From contig UQWA01000014.1 of assembly GCA_900544685.1 (NCBI GenBank), positions 1 through 64,000 of the forward strand: DNA of 64,000 nucleotides, written 5' to 3'. This document shows positions 9,439 to 18,896 of this stretch, in pieces. A program made the position numbers and the translations under genes. This DNA comes from an uncultured Lachnospiraceae bacterium. GTDB taxonomy: Bacteria > Bacillota > Clostridia > Lachnospirales > Lachnospiraceae. The notes under the pieces are model-generated. The model searched no databases. It worked only from the letters and a program-made list of their open reading frames with translations, and was not told the DNA's origin. Each line of letters opens with the position of its first letter. Position 1 is the stretch's first letter.

Positions 9439-9904
9439 TGCGCCGTGCCTCTCAATTCTTTCTAGTCAATTTCAAATCCCTTAATCGTTTTCGTAACTGT
9501 ATTCTATATCTTTTTGTACAAAAGATCAATAGATTTTCAGATATTTTTGATCATTTTGACATATTCGTCCAGTTGCACAATTGTAATGCCAGACATATTG
9601 TACACTTATTAGTACAAAGTGACACAAAACCCATCAAAGTAACGAAAAGTTTCGCTTTGGCTTTCGAAAAATGTTATAAGAACAAACGTCGCAGCAGATT
9701 TCCCATCTATTTTATTAATGCCCCAGAAAAAACAGTTGCTTTTCTCTCCCCCATCCGCTATACTGAGGTAAAGTCAGACTTATATCTTTTCGTTATAAGA
9801 TTTTATTCTTTTCGGTTTTCATTTTCTGTTTTCGTTTTTTCGTTTTATTTCTTAAATTGTTTCCACACATTTTTCAGTTATTTATATGATGGAGGTTTAT
9901 AATT
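9439..9904. promoter_or_regulatory. Divergent control region lacI / cellobiose phosphorylase
   Basis: This 466-bp AT-rich region has no convincing gene. For lacI (minus strand) I see TTGATC at 9524-9529, a 17-nt spacer and TAGAAT at 9501-9506; the spacer holds the 12-bp palindrome TTTTGTACAAAA (9512-9523). For the phosphorylase (plus strand) I see TTGCTT at 9736-9741, 17 nt, then TATACT at 9759-9764. A second inverted repeat, TTGTAC-N8-GTACAA, spans 9598-9617 and shares its half-site with the first. A further near-palindrome, CGAAAAGTTTCG, is at 9643-9654. These are candidate LacI-family operators. GGAGG lies 9 nt before the phosphorylase ATG. Confidence 0.5.
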
Positions 9905-12343
9905 ATGAAATTCGGTCATTTTGATGATGAAGCCAGAGAATATGTCATTACCACCCCGGCTACACCACTCCCATGGATCAACTATCTGGGCACAGAAGGT
10001 TTCTTCTCCCTGATTTCCAATACCTGCGGCGGATACAGCTTCTATAAAGATGCAAAGTTGCTGCGTATCACCCGTTACCGTTACAATACACTGCCGATTG
10101 ATTCCAACGGAAAGTATTACTATATCAAAGATGGTGACACCATCTGGAATCCCGGCACCATGCCATCCAAAACACCGGTAGATTCCTATGAATGCCGTCA
10201 TGGTATGGGATACAGCCGTTTTATTTCGTCCAAAAACGGACTGGAAGCAAATCTGCTTGCCTTTGTTCCAGTTGATGCTGCCTGTGAAATCAACCGTCTG
10301 GTACTGACCAACCATTCAAATCAGGAAAAACAGATTTCTCTTTTCTCTTATGTAGAATTCTGTCTGTGGAATGCCATGGACGATATGACCAACTTCCAGA
10401 GAAACTTAAGTACCGGTGAAGTGGAGATTGAAGGAAGCACCATTTATCACAAAACTGAATATCGTGAACGCCGTAACCACTACAGTTTCTTCACAGTAAA
10501 TTCTGATATTGATGCTTATGACACCAGCCGTGATGAATTCCTTGGACTTGGTAATGGTAATGCATTCCCAGATGCAGTCACAGAAGGAAAATGCCGTAAT
10601 TCTGTAGCCAGCGGATGGTATCCGATTGCCAGTCATCAGATCAATCTGACCCTGCAGCCTGGCGAATCCAGAGAACTGATTTTCCTGCTGGGCTACTGTG
10701 AGAATCCACAGGATCAGAAATGGGAAGCTCCGAATGTCATTAACAAGGCTCCGGCTCATGCCCTGATCAAACGTTTTTCTACCGAAGAACAGATAGCAAA
10801 AGCCTTTGATGACCTGCATGCTTACTGGGATCAGCTTCTTTCCCGCTACACGGTAAAGAGCCATGATCCTCATGTAAACCGCATGGCAAATATCTGGAAC
10901 CAGTATCAGTGTATGATTACCTTCAATATGTCCCGGTCTGCATCCTACTACGAATCCGGAACCGGACGTGGTATGGGATTCCGTGATTCCTGTCAGGATC
11001 TGCTTGGCTTCGTACATCTGATTCCGGAACGTGCGAGAGAACGTATTCTGGATATTGCCGCTACCCAGTTTGAAGATGGAAGTGCTTATCATCAGTACCA
11101 GCCTCTGACCAAAAAAGGGAATCTGGATATCGGCAGCGGATTTAACGATGACCCATTGTGGCTGATTGCCGCTGTTTCCGCTTATCTGAAAGAGACTGGA
11201 GACTTCAGTATTCTGGATGAAATGGTAGACTTTGACAATCAAAAGGAAAAAGCAGATACACTGTACGAACATCTGCACCGCTCCTTTACCTATACCTGCA
11301 CACATCTCGGTCCGCACAAGCTGCCTCTGATCGGACGTGCTGACTGGAATGACTGTCTGAATCTGAACTGCTTCTCCGAAGAACCTGGGGAATCCTTCCA
11401 GACTACCGGTCCTTCCGAAGGCCCTGTTGCCGAATCTGTATTTATTGCGGGTATGTTTGTAAAATATGGAAAAGAATTTGCAGATATCAGTCGTCTCTCC
11501 GGTCACGAAGATCTGGCAGAACAGGCAGAATCTGCAGTTGCCGATATGTATCAGGCCGTTCTGGATGCTGGATGGGACGGCGAATGGTTCCTGCGTGCAT
11601 ACGATGCAGAAGGTAAGAAAGTTGGTTCCGACGAATGTGAAGAAGGTAAGATTTTTATCGAACCACAGGGATTCTGTGTTCTGGCTGGCATCGGAGTAGA
11701 AGAAGGACTTGCAGAGAAAGCTCTGGATTCTGTAAAAGAACGTCTGGATACCAAATACGGTGTAATGATTCTCCAGCCGGCATATACACATTACTATCTG
11801 AATCTTGGTGAGATCTCTTCCTACCCACCAGGGTATAAAGAAAATGCCGGTATTTTCTGCCACAACAATCCATGGGTATCTATGGCAGAAACTGTTATCG
11901 GACGCGGAAATCGTGCTTTTGAGATCTACAGAAAAACTTGTCCTTCTTATATTGAGGACATCAGCGAGATACATCGCACAGAACCTTATGTATATTCTCA
12001 GATGGTTGCCGGTGCCGATGCCAAATTCCACGGTGAAGCAAAAAACAGCTGGCTGACCGGAACTGCCGCATGGACATTCTGTAACTTATCTCAGGCAATC
12101 CTGGGTGTGCAGCCATCTTACAAGGGTCTGACCATCGATCCATGTATTCCGGAAGACTTCGGTGATTTTCAGCTTACACGTCGTTTCCGTGACGCCATGT
12201 ATTACATTGATGTGGTAAATCCAGATCATGTTCAGAAGGGTGTTCAGAAAGTTACTGTAGATGGAAAAGATTACAACGGTTGTCTGATTCCTTTCGAAGC
12301 AGGTAAAAAAGAATATCACGTAACAGTACATATGGGTGCTTAA
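9905..12343 (+). CDS. Cellobiose phosphorylase (GH94)
   Basis: Cytosolic glycoside hydrolase family 94 enzyme that splits cellobiose with phosphate into alpha-glucose-1-phosphate and glucose, saving one ATP. At 812 residues it matches bacterial cellobiose phosphorylases (about 811) and is far shorter than cellodextrin phosphorylases. The start (MKFGHFDDEAREYVITTP) is the family's characteristic N-terminus. The DWND motif at residues 480-483 contains the general acid Asp. The C-terminal part has the (alpha/alpha)6 barrel signatures GYKENAGIFCHNNPW and TGTAAW. It is divergent from lacI and followed by a strong terminator, so it is a single-gene transcript. A related disaccharide specificity cannot be excluded. 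Confidence 0.93.
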   Translation: MKFGHFDDEAREYVITTPATPLPWINYLGTEGFFSLISNTCGGYSFYKDAKLLRITRYRYNTLPIDSNGKYYYIKDGDTIWNPGTMPSKTPVDSYECRHGMGYSRFISSKNGLEANLLAFVPVDAACEINRLVLTNHSNQEKQISLFSYVEFCLWNAMDDMTNFQRNLSTGEVEIEGSTIYHKTEYRERRNHYSFFTVNSDIDAYDTSRDEFLGLGNGNAFPDAVTEGKCRNSVASGWYPIASHQINLTLQPGESRELIFLLGYCENPQDQKWEAPNVINKAPAHALIKRFSTEEQIAKAFDDLHAYWDQLLSRYTVKSHDPHVNRMANIWNQYQCMITFNMSRSASYYESGTGRGMGFRDSCQDLLGFVHLIPERARERILDIAATQFEDGSAYHQYQPLTKKGNLDIGSGFNDDPLWLIAAVSAYLKETGDFSILDEMVDFDNQKEKADTLYEHLHRSFTYTCTHLGPHKLPLIGRADWNDCLNLNCFSEEPGESFQTTGPSEGPVAESVFIAGMFVKYGKEFADISRLSGHEDLAEQAESAVADMYQAVLDAGWDGEWFLRAYDAEGKKVGSDECEEGKIFIEPQGFCVLAGIGVEEGLAEKALDSVKERLDTKYGVMILQPAYTHYYLNLGEISSYPPGYKENAGIFCHNNPWVSMAETVIGRGNRAFEIYRKTCPSYIEDISEIHRTEPYVYSQMVAGADAKFHGEAKNSWLTGTAAWTFCNLSQAILGVQPSYKGLTIDPCIPEDFGDFQLTRRFRDAMYYIDVVNPDHVQKGVQKVTVDGKDYNGCLIPFEAGKKEYHVTVHMGA

Positions 12344-12370
12344 TATTATATAGATCCTCCATATTATAAA

Positions 12371-12416
12371 AGGAGCGGTGGATTCGAACTAATCGGATCT
12401 TCCGCTCCTGTATTTT
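12371..12416 (+). terminator. Terminator after the cellobiose phosphorylase gene
   Basis: AGGAGCGG pairs with CCGCTCCT (12371-12409), with further inner pairing, followed by GTATTTTT. It lies between the convergent phosphorylase and glycerol kinase genes. Confidence 0.8.
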
Positions 12417-13915
12417 TACAATTCTTCTTTTGCCCAGCCATAGGCATATTTTACTGCTTTGTTCCAGCCTTTTAAGCGCTGCTGCCGTTCCTCTTCTGTG
12501 ATCTCCGGATAAAACACCTGATCCACAGCCCAGTTCTTCTGCACTTCTTCTTTATTCTTCCAGTAACCGACTGCTAATCCCGCCAGATATGCCGCTCCCA
12601 TTGCCGTTGTCTCCACACAGCCCGGACGTTTCACCGGTGCATTCATAATATCTGCCTGTGTCTGCATCAGAAAATCATTGGCACTGGCACCCCCGTCTAC
12701 CTTCAAAGCAGACAGTTCAATGCCTGAATCTGCTTTCATAGCTTCCAGCACATCATTCACCTGATAAGCAATTGACTCCAGCGTTGCACGGATAATATGA
12801 TACTTATTCACTCCCCGTGTAATTCCTACGATGGTTCCCCTTGCATACTGATCCCAGTGAGGTGCCCCCAATCCCGTAAATGCGGGAACCACATAGCAGC
12901 CATTGGTATCCTTCACTTTCTTTGCCATGTACTCCGAATCCTGTGCGGAATCAATCATCCGCATCTCATCTCTCAGCCACTGAATAGATGCTCCTGCAAC
13001 AAAAATAGAGCCTTCCAGCGCATAATTAACTTTTCCGTCCAGTCCCCAGGCAATGGTCGTTACCAGTCCATTTTGGGAGAAAACCGGTTTTTCCCCGGTA
13101 TTCATCAGCATAAAGCAGCCTGTTCCATAGGTATTTTTCGCCTCTCCTGCTGAAAAACAGGTCTGTCCAAATAATGCTGCCTGCTGATCACCTGCTGCCC
13201 CTGCAATCGGAATACTTCCGCCAAGATAAGACGGATCAGTTTTTCCATAGATACAGCTGGATGGCTTCACATCCGGAAGCATGCACTTCGGAATATTCAG
13301 TTCCTTCAGAATCTCATCATCCCACTGCAACGTATTGATATTAAAGAGCATGGTTCTGGATGCATTGCTGTAATCCGTCACATGTACTTCCCCTTTGGTC
13401 AGCTTCCAGATCAGCCAGGTCTCCACTGTTCCAAAAAGCAGTTCACCCTTTTCTGCCCGTTCCCGCGCTCCCGGCACATGCTCCAGAATCCACCGAATCT
13501 TTGTTGCAGAAAAATAGGCATCAATCACCAGTCCGGTCTTCTTCCGAAATACCTCTGTCAGCCCCTTTTCTTTCAGAGAATCGCAATACTCTGACGTCCG
13601 GCGGCACTGCCATACAATGGCATGATAAATCGGTTCACCCGTCTTCTTATCCCAGATAATCACTGTTTCACGCTGATTGGTAATGCCGATTGCCGCAATA
13701 TCCTTTGCTGATGCACCAATCATGCTCATTGCTTCTACTGCGACTCCAAGCTGACTCGCCCAGATCTCATCTGCATCATGCTCCACCCATCCCGGCTGTG
13801 GGAAATACTGTTTGAATTCCCGCTGTGCCACACTGCACATCGTACCTTTTTCATCAAATAGAATACAGCGGTTACTGGTCGTTCCCGCATCCAGCGCCAT
13901 AATATATTTTGCCAA
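12416..13915 (-). CDS. glpK: Glycerol kinase
   Basis: Phosphorylates glycerol with ATP to sn-glycerol-3-phosphate. The 499-residue length and motifs are those of GlpK in the FGGY family: MALDAGTTSNRCILFD at the N-terminus, GITNQRET, NASRTMLFNI, GAAGDQQAALFGQ and the C-terminal KVDGGASANDFLMQ. The start appears to be TTG at 13915, supported by GGGAGG 8 nt upstream; the first in-frame ATG would remove only six residues. It follows the PfkB-type kinase gene by 67 bp on the same strand. No glycerol facilitator or glycerol-3-phosphate dehydrogenase is nearby. Confidence 0.96.
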   Translation of the reverse strand: MAKYIMALDAGTTSNRCILFDEKGTMCSVAQREFKQYFPQPGWVEHDADEIWASQLGVAVEAMSMIGASAKDIAAIGITNQRETVIIWDKKTGEPIYHAIVWQCRRTSEYCDSLKEKGLTEVFRKKTGLVIDAYFSATKIRWILEHVPGARERAEKGELLFGTVETWLIWKLTKGEVHVTDYSNASRTMLFNINTLQWDDEILKELNIPKCMLPDVKPSSCIYGKTDPSYLGGSIPIAGAAGDQQAALFGQTCFSAGEAKNTYGTGCFMLMNTGEKPVFSQNGLVTTIAWGLDGKVNYALEGSIFVAGASIQWLRDEMRMIDSAQDSEYMAKKVKDTNGCYVVPAFTGLGAPHWDQYARGTIVGITRGVNKYHIIRATLESIAYQVNDVLEAMKADSGIELSALKVDGGASANDFLMQTQADIMNAPVKRPGCVETTAMGAAYLAGLAVGYWKNKEEVQKNWAVDQVFYPEITEEERQQRLKGWNKAVKYAYGWAKEEL

Positions 13916-13982
13916 ACTTACGTCCTCCCTACTCGTGAATTATAGATTTTCGAACTATGCATCCTGCACATCCGGTCATCGA

Positions 13983-15110
13983 TTAAATGAAATCTACTTT
14001 GTCCCATCCGGCTTCGATCTTTTTCTTTAATTCCTCAAAAGATTTCAGACCACTTAATGCATCATACGCTGCTACGCAGGATGCCCCGGTTCCTGCAGCC
14101 AGATGCAGTGCATCTTCCGGTGTATAGCCATCTGCCATCGCTGTCAGGAATGCTGCAATCGATGTATCTCCCGCACCTGTTCCTGACAACACCTTTTCCG
14201 GTACATAACTCTTTTCAAAATACTCTTTTTCAGCCCATGCATCTGTGTCCAGGTCAAGTCTGTCACTGATCTGGGTCAATGCTTCTCTGGATGTACTGCA
14301 GAAATACATGCCCGGCACACCACACTTCAGAAGAAGAATCTTAGCTCCCATCTTCATACATTCCTGTGCCAGAGGCTTTACATCCTTCTCAATATCCAGT
14401 ACCTCTGTCACATCTTTGCCTGCTGCGCGTTCCTGCCATTCCCGGAACCGTTCTTTGTCCAGCATATAACAGAGTTCTTCCACACTTGGGACAAAAATAT
14501 CAATATACGGCATGACTCTCTCCAGCACATGATGCCAGTCTACTTTTCCTGCCTCTGAAGCCTCGTCCACAGCAGCCAGATCCATAGAAGTTGCCACGCC
14601 CGCTTCCTTTACTTTCTTCATCATCTTTACCAGTTCTTCGCCATCGTTCACATACATAGAACGCATGATTGGCGGATATCCAAAATGGAACAGTGCCGCA
14701 TCCTTCAATTCTTCTTCCGAGATATCTTCTGTATAAAATGCATTATTGGCTCCCGGATTGTGCAGAAAGATCCGATCAATTCCCGGCACTGCCACAACTA
14801 CCGTATAAGAAGTTGCCTCTGTGTCGGAAACCGGCAGTTCCTCTTCCACGTCATATTTTTTCAGTACATTTTTTACAATTTCACCAAATGCATCATTTCC
14901 GATTTTTCCCATAAGAGAAACATTGGCTCCCAGAATCTTCATGGCAAGCCCCGTATTCGCCACTGCTCCGCCGGTGCTGACCGTCGCATTCCCCACTTCA
15001 ATCAGCTTGCCCGGAATCAGCAATTCCTGAATCTTGCTCACCTTTTTTCCCTGAATCGCCGGTGTAATATCCACACATATATGTCCTGCAACAATGATTT
15101 TCTTCTTCAT
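13983..15110 (-). CDS. PfkB-family carbohydrate kinase
   Basis: Ribokinase-fold kinase, 375 residues, predicted to phosphorylate a sugar or nucleoside. The N-terminal strand IIVAGHICVDI and the glycine-rich STGGAVANTGLAMKILG mark the substrate lid, and LSGTGAGDTSIAAF near the C-terminus carries the anion hole and catalytic Asp. The frame extends 39 codons further, but AGGAGG lies 12 nt before this ATG and the extension has no family similarity. It is longer than typical ribokinase (about 310), with an insertion near residues 195-260. The specific substrate is not evident. It may be co-transcribed with glpK. Confidence 0.85.
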   Translation of the reverse strand: MKKKIIVAGHICVDITPAIQGKKVSKIQELLIPGKLIEVGNATVSTGGAVANTGLAMKILGANVSLMGKIGNDAFGEIVKNVLKKYDVEEELPVSDTEATSYTVVVAVPGIDRIFLHNPGANNAFYTEDISEEELKDAALFHFGYPPIMRSMYVNDGEELVKMMKKVKEAGVATSMDLAAVDEASEAGKVDWHHVLERVMPYIDIFVPSVEELCYMLDKERFREWQERAAGKDVTEVLDIEKDVKPLAQECMKMGAKILLLKCGVPGMYFCSTSREALTQISDRLDLDTDAWAEKEYFEKSYVPEKVLSGTGAGDTSIAAFLTAMADGYTPEDALHLAAGTGASCVAAYDALSGLKSFEELKKKIEAGWDKVDFI

Positions 15111-15147
15111 AATATGTAAAAACCTCCTGTGTTTATAAACATAAAAC

Positions 15148-15183
15148 AGACATGCAGGAACGCTTTTTTGTCCCCGCATGTCT
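15148..15183 (-). terminator. Hairpin upstream of the PfkB-type kinase
   Basis: AGACATGC and GCATGTCT form the base of an imperfect 13-14-bp stem, followed on the minus strand by GTTTTATG. It can end the GntR-ABC operon coming from the right. Confidence 0.55.
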
Positions 15184-15272
15184 ATTTTACACAAGTATTT
15201 ATTCTCATTCAAGTGAAACTTTGTCACATTTGTGTTGTATTCCGGTCTCTAATCTGTATCCGGCAACATCTC

Positions 15273-16013
15273 TTATACACTTAATTTCTTCTCCATAATC
15301 CATCCGCTGAACAGATATACCAGAATCGCTATAACCAGTGCCGCTGCAATATACAGTGCATACTGCAGATCCATATCAGACAGTTCCGGCAGATGATCCA
15401 TTCCGGTTCCAAAGAGCCATGACAGAATCAGGAAAATCACAAATGCCGCCAGACCACTGGCCTTTTTTCCTGCCAGAACAGTTGCTGAAAGGATGACAGC
15501 CAGATCTGCATTCACGATATAAACGATCCAGCCTGCCAGCGCGGTAAAAAATACAAACATCATCTGCACAGGATCCACTGTAATTTTCATGCTGACATCC
15601 AGAAAGGACTTCAACATATCCATGACCTCTTTTACTCCTCCAATGTATGCTGTGGCAACCGTAAAGTCCAATGCTGCTACCAGTACAAAGAAAATACCTG
15701 TTACCAGAATCGAGATGCCATTCTCCAGTACTTTTGCCCCAAGAATCTCGTAGCTGCTGTGGGGTGTGAGAAATAACATATAACTCTGCTTCGTATTCAG
15801 ATCTCTCTGCAGTACCATCACGCTCTCCAGGCCAATATAAGCGATACCGATCACTGCACATAAAAGCAAAAATATCTCTCCCATTGCCAGAAGATTATTC
15901 TTTTCCAGGAATACTCCCAGCAAAAATGCCACTTCTGATACTGCCGTAAGTGCCAGAAGAATAAGCTTGGAAAATGCTGTCTTGCGAAATTCGTATTTCA
16001 TTAATTTTAACAT
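15273..16013 (-). CDS. ABC-2 type membrane protein
   Basis: Integral membrane partner of the adjacent ATPase, 246 residues with six hydrophobic segments (for example LILLALTAVSEVAFLLGVFL and ALYIAAALVIAILVYLFSGW). Its start overlaps the ATPase end by 7 bp. The order GntR(YtrA-type)-ATPase-permease recalls the Bacillus ytr operon, whose members respond to cell-envelope stress. What this transporter moves cannot be read from the sequence. Confidence 0.82.
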   Translation of the reverse strand: MLKLMKYEFRKTAFSKLILLALTAVSEVAFLLGVFLEKNNLLAMGEIFLLLCAVIGIAYIGLESVMVLQRDLNTKQSYMLFLTPHSSYEILGAKVLENGISILVTGIFFVLVAALDFTVATAYIGGVKEVMDMLKSFLDVSMKITVDPVQMMFVFFTALAGWIVYIVNADLAVILSATVLAGKKASGLAAFVIFLILSWLFGTGMDHLPELSDMDLQYALYIAAALVIAILVYLFSGWIMEKKLSV

Positions 16014-16714
16014 TGTGCCTCTCCCCCATGTCCATAGATTTCACGATATAAGTCAACTACTGATTTATTGCGGTTCATGCGCAGATCTTCTACCATACAC
16101 TGTTCCACCAGCTGTCCTTCCTTCATAAAAATAGCAGCATCCACTACCCGCTCCAGTTCATCCACCAAATGACTGGAAACCACCAGCGTCACATCTTTAT
16201 CCACAGCTTCCAGTATACTGGTCATGATCTGGTCTCTCGCCAGAAGATCGATCCCGTTCAGCGGTTCATCCAGCAGATAAATTTTCGCACTTCTCGCCAT
16301 AGTGACAGCGATCTTCAACTTCGCCATCATACCGGAAGACAGCTTCCTTGCCTTCATATCCTCTGTCAGCTCCATCCGATCCAGCATCTGCTGATAGCGC
16401 TCCATGGAAAAATCTTCAAAAAAGTCCTGATAATATTTTCCCACATCTGCCACTGACATCCAGTTGTAAAAATACGGCTCTGTAGACATATAGGCAATCT
16501 CCTTCTTGCTCTCTTTTCCAACCGGAGTACCCTGATACAGCATCTCACCCATACTTGGTTTCACCAGCCCTGCTGCCATCTTCATCCATGTAGTCTTACC
16601 GCTGCCGTTCGGTCCCAGCATAGCATATACAAGTCCTGGTTCCAGCTTCAATGATACTCCACTCACCGCCGTCTTACTGCCATAGTTCTTCGTTACTTCT
16701 CTGCTCTCTAACAT
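16007..16714 (-). CDS. ABC transporter ATP-binding protein
   Basis: Nucleotide-binding subunit of 235 residues. Walker A is GPNGSGKTTWMK near residue 35, the signature is LSSGMMAKLKIA, and Walker B is IYLLDEPLNGID; a switch His lies in VVSSHLVDEL. It is 14 bp downstream of the GntR regulator and overlaps the membrane subunit. Exporter-like modules of this kind often act in antimicrobial-peptide or envelope-stress responses; the substrate here is unknown. Confidence 0.92.
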   Translation of the reverse strand: MLESREVTKNYGSKTAVSGVSLKLEPGLVYAMLGPNGSGKTTWMKMAAGLVKPSMGEMLYQGTPVGKESKKEIAYMSTEPYFYNWMSVADVGKYYQDFFEDFSMERYQQMLDRMELTEDMKARKLSSGMMAKLKIAVTMARSAKIYLLDEPLNGIDLLARDQIMTSILEAVDKDVTLVVSSHLVDELERVVDAAIFMKEGQLVEQCMVEDLRMNRNKSVVDLYREIYGHGGEAQC

Positions 16715-16728
16715 ACTCTCACCGTCTC

Positions 16729-17094
16729 CTATCTGTCTTCCTTATATTCACTCTGCTCCAGAATGCGAATGGCTTCCTCCTGGGTATACCCAAGCTGTTT
16801 CATTCCCCTCAGGAATTCATAAATCAATGTCCCGGCCATCTCTCTTCTCATTGTCCTCACCTTCTCCGGATCCTGTGTCACAAAAGTTCCTGTACCTCGT
16901 CTGGTAAAACAGACATTCTCCATCTCCAGTTCACGGTACACTCTGCTGACCGTGTTGGGGTTAATTGTATATTCCACTGCCAGATCTCTGACAGACGGCA
17001 GCTTCGCCCCAGGCTCCAGCTTTCCTGTCACAATATCCCGCTTGATAGAATTTGCCACCTGCAGATAAATCGGCAGCGAAGGATTATATTCCAT
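16729..17094 (-). CDS. GntR-family regulator, YtrA subfamily
   Basis: Short GntR protein of 121 residues: a winged-helix domain (PIYLQVANSIKRDI, LPSVRDLAVEYTINPNTVSRVYREL, RRGTGTFV) plus a short C-terminal tail. This size and its linkage to an ABC transporter are typical of the YtrA subfamily. A strong promoter and a palindrome over its -10 box suggest autoregulation. GAGGAGG precedes the ATG. Confidence 0.92.
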   Translation of the reverse strand: MEYNPSLPIYLQVANSIKRDIVTGKLEPGAKLPSVRDLAVEYTINPNTVSRVYRELEMENVCFTRRGTGTFVTQDPEKVRTMRREMAGTLIYEFLRGMKQLGYTQEEAIRILEQSEYKEDR

Positions 17095-17167
17095 AGTTTC
17101 CTCCTCGTCCCAGGAATTGTATCCTGATATATCTACCTAGTACGTTCTGTATTACTGTCATAGTCGC

Positions 17168-17196
17168 ATAGTACACTAGTATTCTCGTTTTGTCAA
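17168..17196 (-). promoter_or_regulatory. Promoter and candidate operator of the GntR-ABC operon
   Basis: On the minus strand TTGACA (17191-17196), an exact 17-nt spacer and TACTAT (17168-17173) form a near-consensus sigma-A promoter. The palindrome TAGT-GT-ACTA overlaps the -10 box, and a second CTAGTAC lies further into the leader near 17138. This fits steric repression by the YtrA-type regulator. Confidence 0.7.
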
Positions 17197-17336
17197 CCTG
17201 TATTTTATTCTTTTTTTATTTTATTTACCTTCTGCATGTAGTATAATTACAGGATGCTGGGATTGTTAACGTTTCATCGAAGCCATAACCATCCCATAAC
17301 AGCTTTTGAGTTTATGATGATGCAAAGGAGACAGAT

Positions 17337-18239
17337 ATGTGGAAACGATCTGATTTAAAAAGAAATGCAAAGACAGCATTAAAAGCCAATTATCTGAAAT
17401 GCATGCTGGCAGGTATCATCCTCTTGTTTGCCGCCGGAAGCCAGACTATTGGCGGTTCTTCTACCTCCACCGTGCAGGATGCCAGTGATGCTTATTACCA
17501 GAGCCTGGCCCTTATGGACGGAACGCAGAATTCTGAGAACCCTGTCCTGAATGACACCCTGTATCTGAATACCGACGGCGAACTGACTCCTGATGGTTAT
17601 CAGGCCATCTATGCTCAGGCGGAGGGTCTGATACAGGATCCGTCACTACGCATGCTGCGACGGTTTGTGATGGGACCGATGCAAGTAATATGGGACGGTA
17701 TTTCCGGTTTTCTCGGTGGAGCGGCATCCCTGCTGCTCATGCTTCTTGGCATTCTGGTACTGGATCCCATCAGTATCGGAGGCTGTAAGTTTTTTATCGA
17801 AAATGCACGACATAAGAATGAGCAGACTGGTCTGAATCACCTGACCATGGCATTTAAGGACCGTAACTATATGAATATTGTGCTTACTGTACTCTGCCGC
17901 GATATTTTTGTTTTACTCTGGTCCCTGCTTCTATTCATCCCAGGTATTATAAAGTCCTATGAATACCGCATGGTTCCATATATTCTGGCTGAACATCCTG
18001 AGATGCCGCGCCGTGAAGTTTTCCTTAAGAGCAGGGAAATGATGTCCGGTGAGAAATGGAATGCTTTCAAACTGGACTGGTCTTTTTTCTTCTGGGATTA
18101 TTTAAGTATTCTCACTTTCGGACTGGCAGGTATTTTTTTCGTATATCCTTACGAGCGCGCCACCAACGCGGAATTGTACCTGCGTCTGAAGGGTGACCAT
18201 ACCTGGAATGCGGACGGATACCGCACCTGGGATAACTAA
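17337..18239 (+). CDS. DUF975 family membrane protein
   Basis: Integral membrane protein of 300 residues with the DUF975 start (WKRSDLKRNAKTALKANYLK), in which a basic amphipathic stretch precedes the first helix. Further helices lie around residues 135-155, 185-210 and 245-265. AAAGGAG lies 6 nt before the ATG, and TATAAT at 17242-17247 marks a likely -10 box without a good -35 box. The family is widespread in Firmicutes and its function is unknown. It is followed by a phosphoesterase and YbaK, possibly on one transcript. Confidence 0.85.
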   Translation: MWKRSDLKRNAKTALKANYLKCMLAGIILLFAAGSQTIGGSSTSTVQDASDAYYQSLALMDGTQNSENPVLNDTLYLNTDGELTPDGYQAIYAQAEGLIQDPSLRMLRRFVMGPMQVIWDGISGFLGGAASLLLMLLGILVLDPISIGGCKFFIENARHKNEQTGLNHLTMAFKDRNYMNIVLTVLCRDIFVLLWSLLLFIPGIIKSYEYRMVPYILAEHPEMPRREVFLKSREMMSGEKWNAFKLDWSFFFWDYLSILTFGLAGIFFVYPYERATNAELYLRLKGDHTWNADGYRTWDN

Positions 18240-18266
18240 GAATAACACCGCAGGGAGCAGAAGCAT

Positions 18267-18896
18267 ATGAGATATTATATTGCCGACTGTCATTTTTTCC
18301 ATGGGGAACTAAATGACCAAATGGACTGCCGGGGATTTGCCGGCACAGAAGAAATGAATAACTATATGCTGAAAAAATGGAATGCAAAAGTCCGGTCAAA
18401 CGATGAAGTGGTTATTCTGGGAGACCTGTCCTGGGGAAAACCTGACGAGACAAAGGAGCTGTTAAACCACTTAAACGGCAAACTCTATCTGATCATCGGG
18501 AACCACGACCGCTTCCATCAGAACAATGCCTATAAAACTGACCGCTTTGTCTGGATGAAGCATTATGAGGAATTGAAGGATAATAAGCGTAAAGTAATCC
18601 TCAGCCATTATCCGGTCATGTGCTATAACGGTCAGTACTACCGCAATGAAAAAGGCGAAAACAAGACTTACATGCTCTACGGGCATGTGCATGACACCAT
18701 GGATCAGCGGCTGATAGAGCAGTTCAGTGATATTACCAGATCTACAGTCCGAACTGGACGGGATGGAAAAGAAATGCATATTCCATGTAACATGATCAAC
18801 TGTTTCTGCATGTATTCGGACTATACACCGCTGACACTGGATGAGTGGATTATCTGTGACAAAGAGAGGAGAGAACAATATGGCAAAAGAAGTTAA
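18267..18896 (+). CDS. Metallophosphoesterase
   Basis: Calcineurin-like phosphoesterase of 209 residues. The five metal-binding blocks are in order: ADCHF near residue 6, GDLSWG, GNHDRF, SHYPV and YGHVH. It belongs to the small cytosolic branch; the natural substrate is not evident. GGGAG precedes the ATG. Its 3' end overlaps the YbaK gene by 17 bp, indicating coupled expression. Confidence 0.9.
   Translation: MRYYIADCHFFHGELNDQMDCRGFAGTEEMNNYMLKKWNAKVRSNDEVVILGDLSWGKPDETKELLNHLNGKLYLIIGNHDRFHQNNAYKTDRFVWMKHYEELKDNKRKVILSHYPVMCYNGQYYRNEKGENKTYMLYGHVHDTMDQRLIEQFSDITRSTVRTGRDGKEMHIPCNMINCFCMYSDYTPLTLDEWIICDKERREQYGKRS

Noticed and set aside
9438..9902. 154-codon plus-strand frame between lacI and the phosphorylase gene
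   Set aside because: Aromatic- and Phe-rich composition typical of translated AT-rich intergenic DNA, no ribosome binding site, and it covers the promoters.
9439..9904. Catabolite-responsive element (cre) near the phosphorylase promoter
   Set aside because: No sequence close to TGNAANCGNTNNCA was found; CGAAAAGTTTCG has only partial resemblance.
10406..12031. 541-codon open frame on the minus strand
   Set aside because: It is antisense to the cellobiose phosphorylase gene, which has clear family motifs throughout; the frame has no ribosome binding site or recognisable domain.
13983..15227. Longer start for the PfkB kinase, 39 codons upstream
   Set aside because: The extension lacks similarity to kinases and spans the AGGAGG site and a terminator hairpin.
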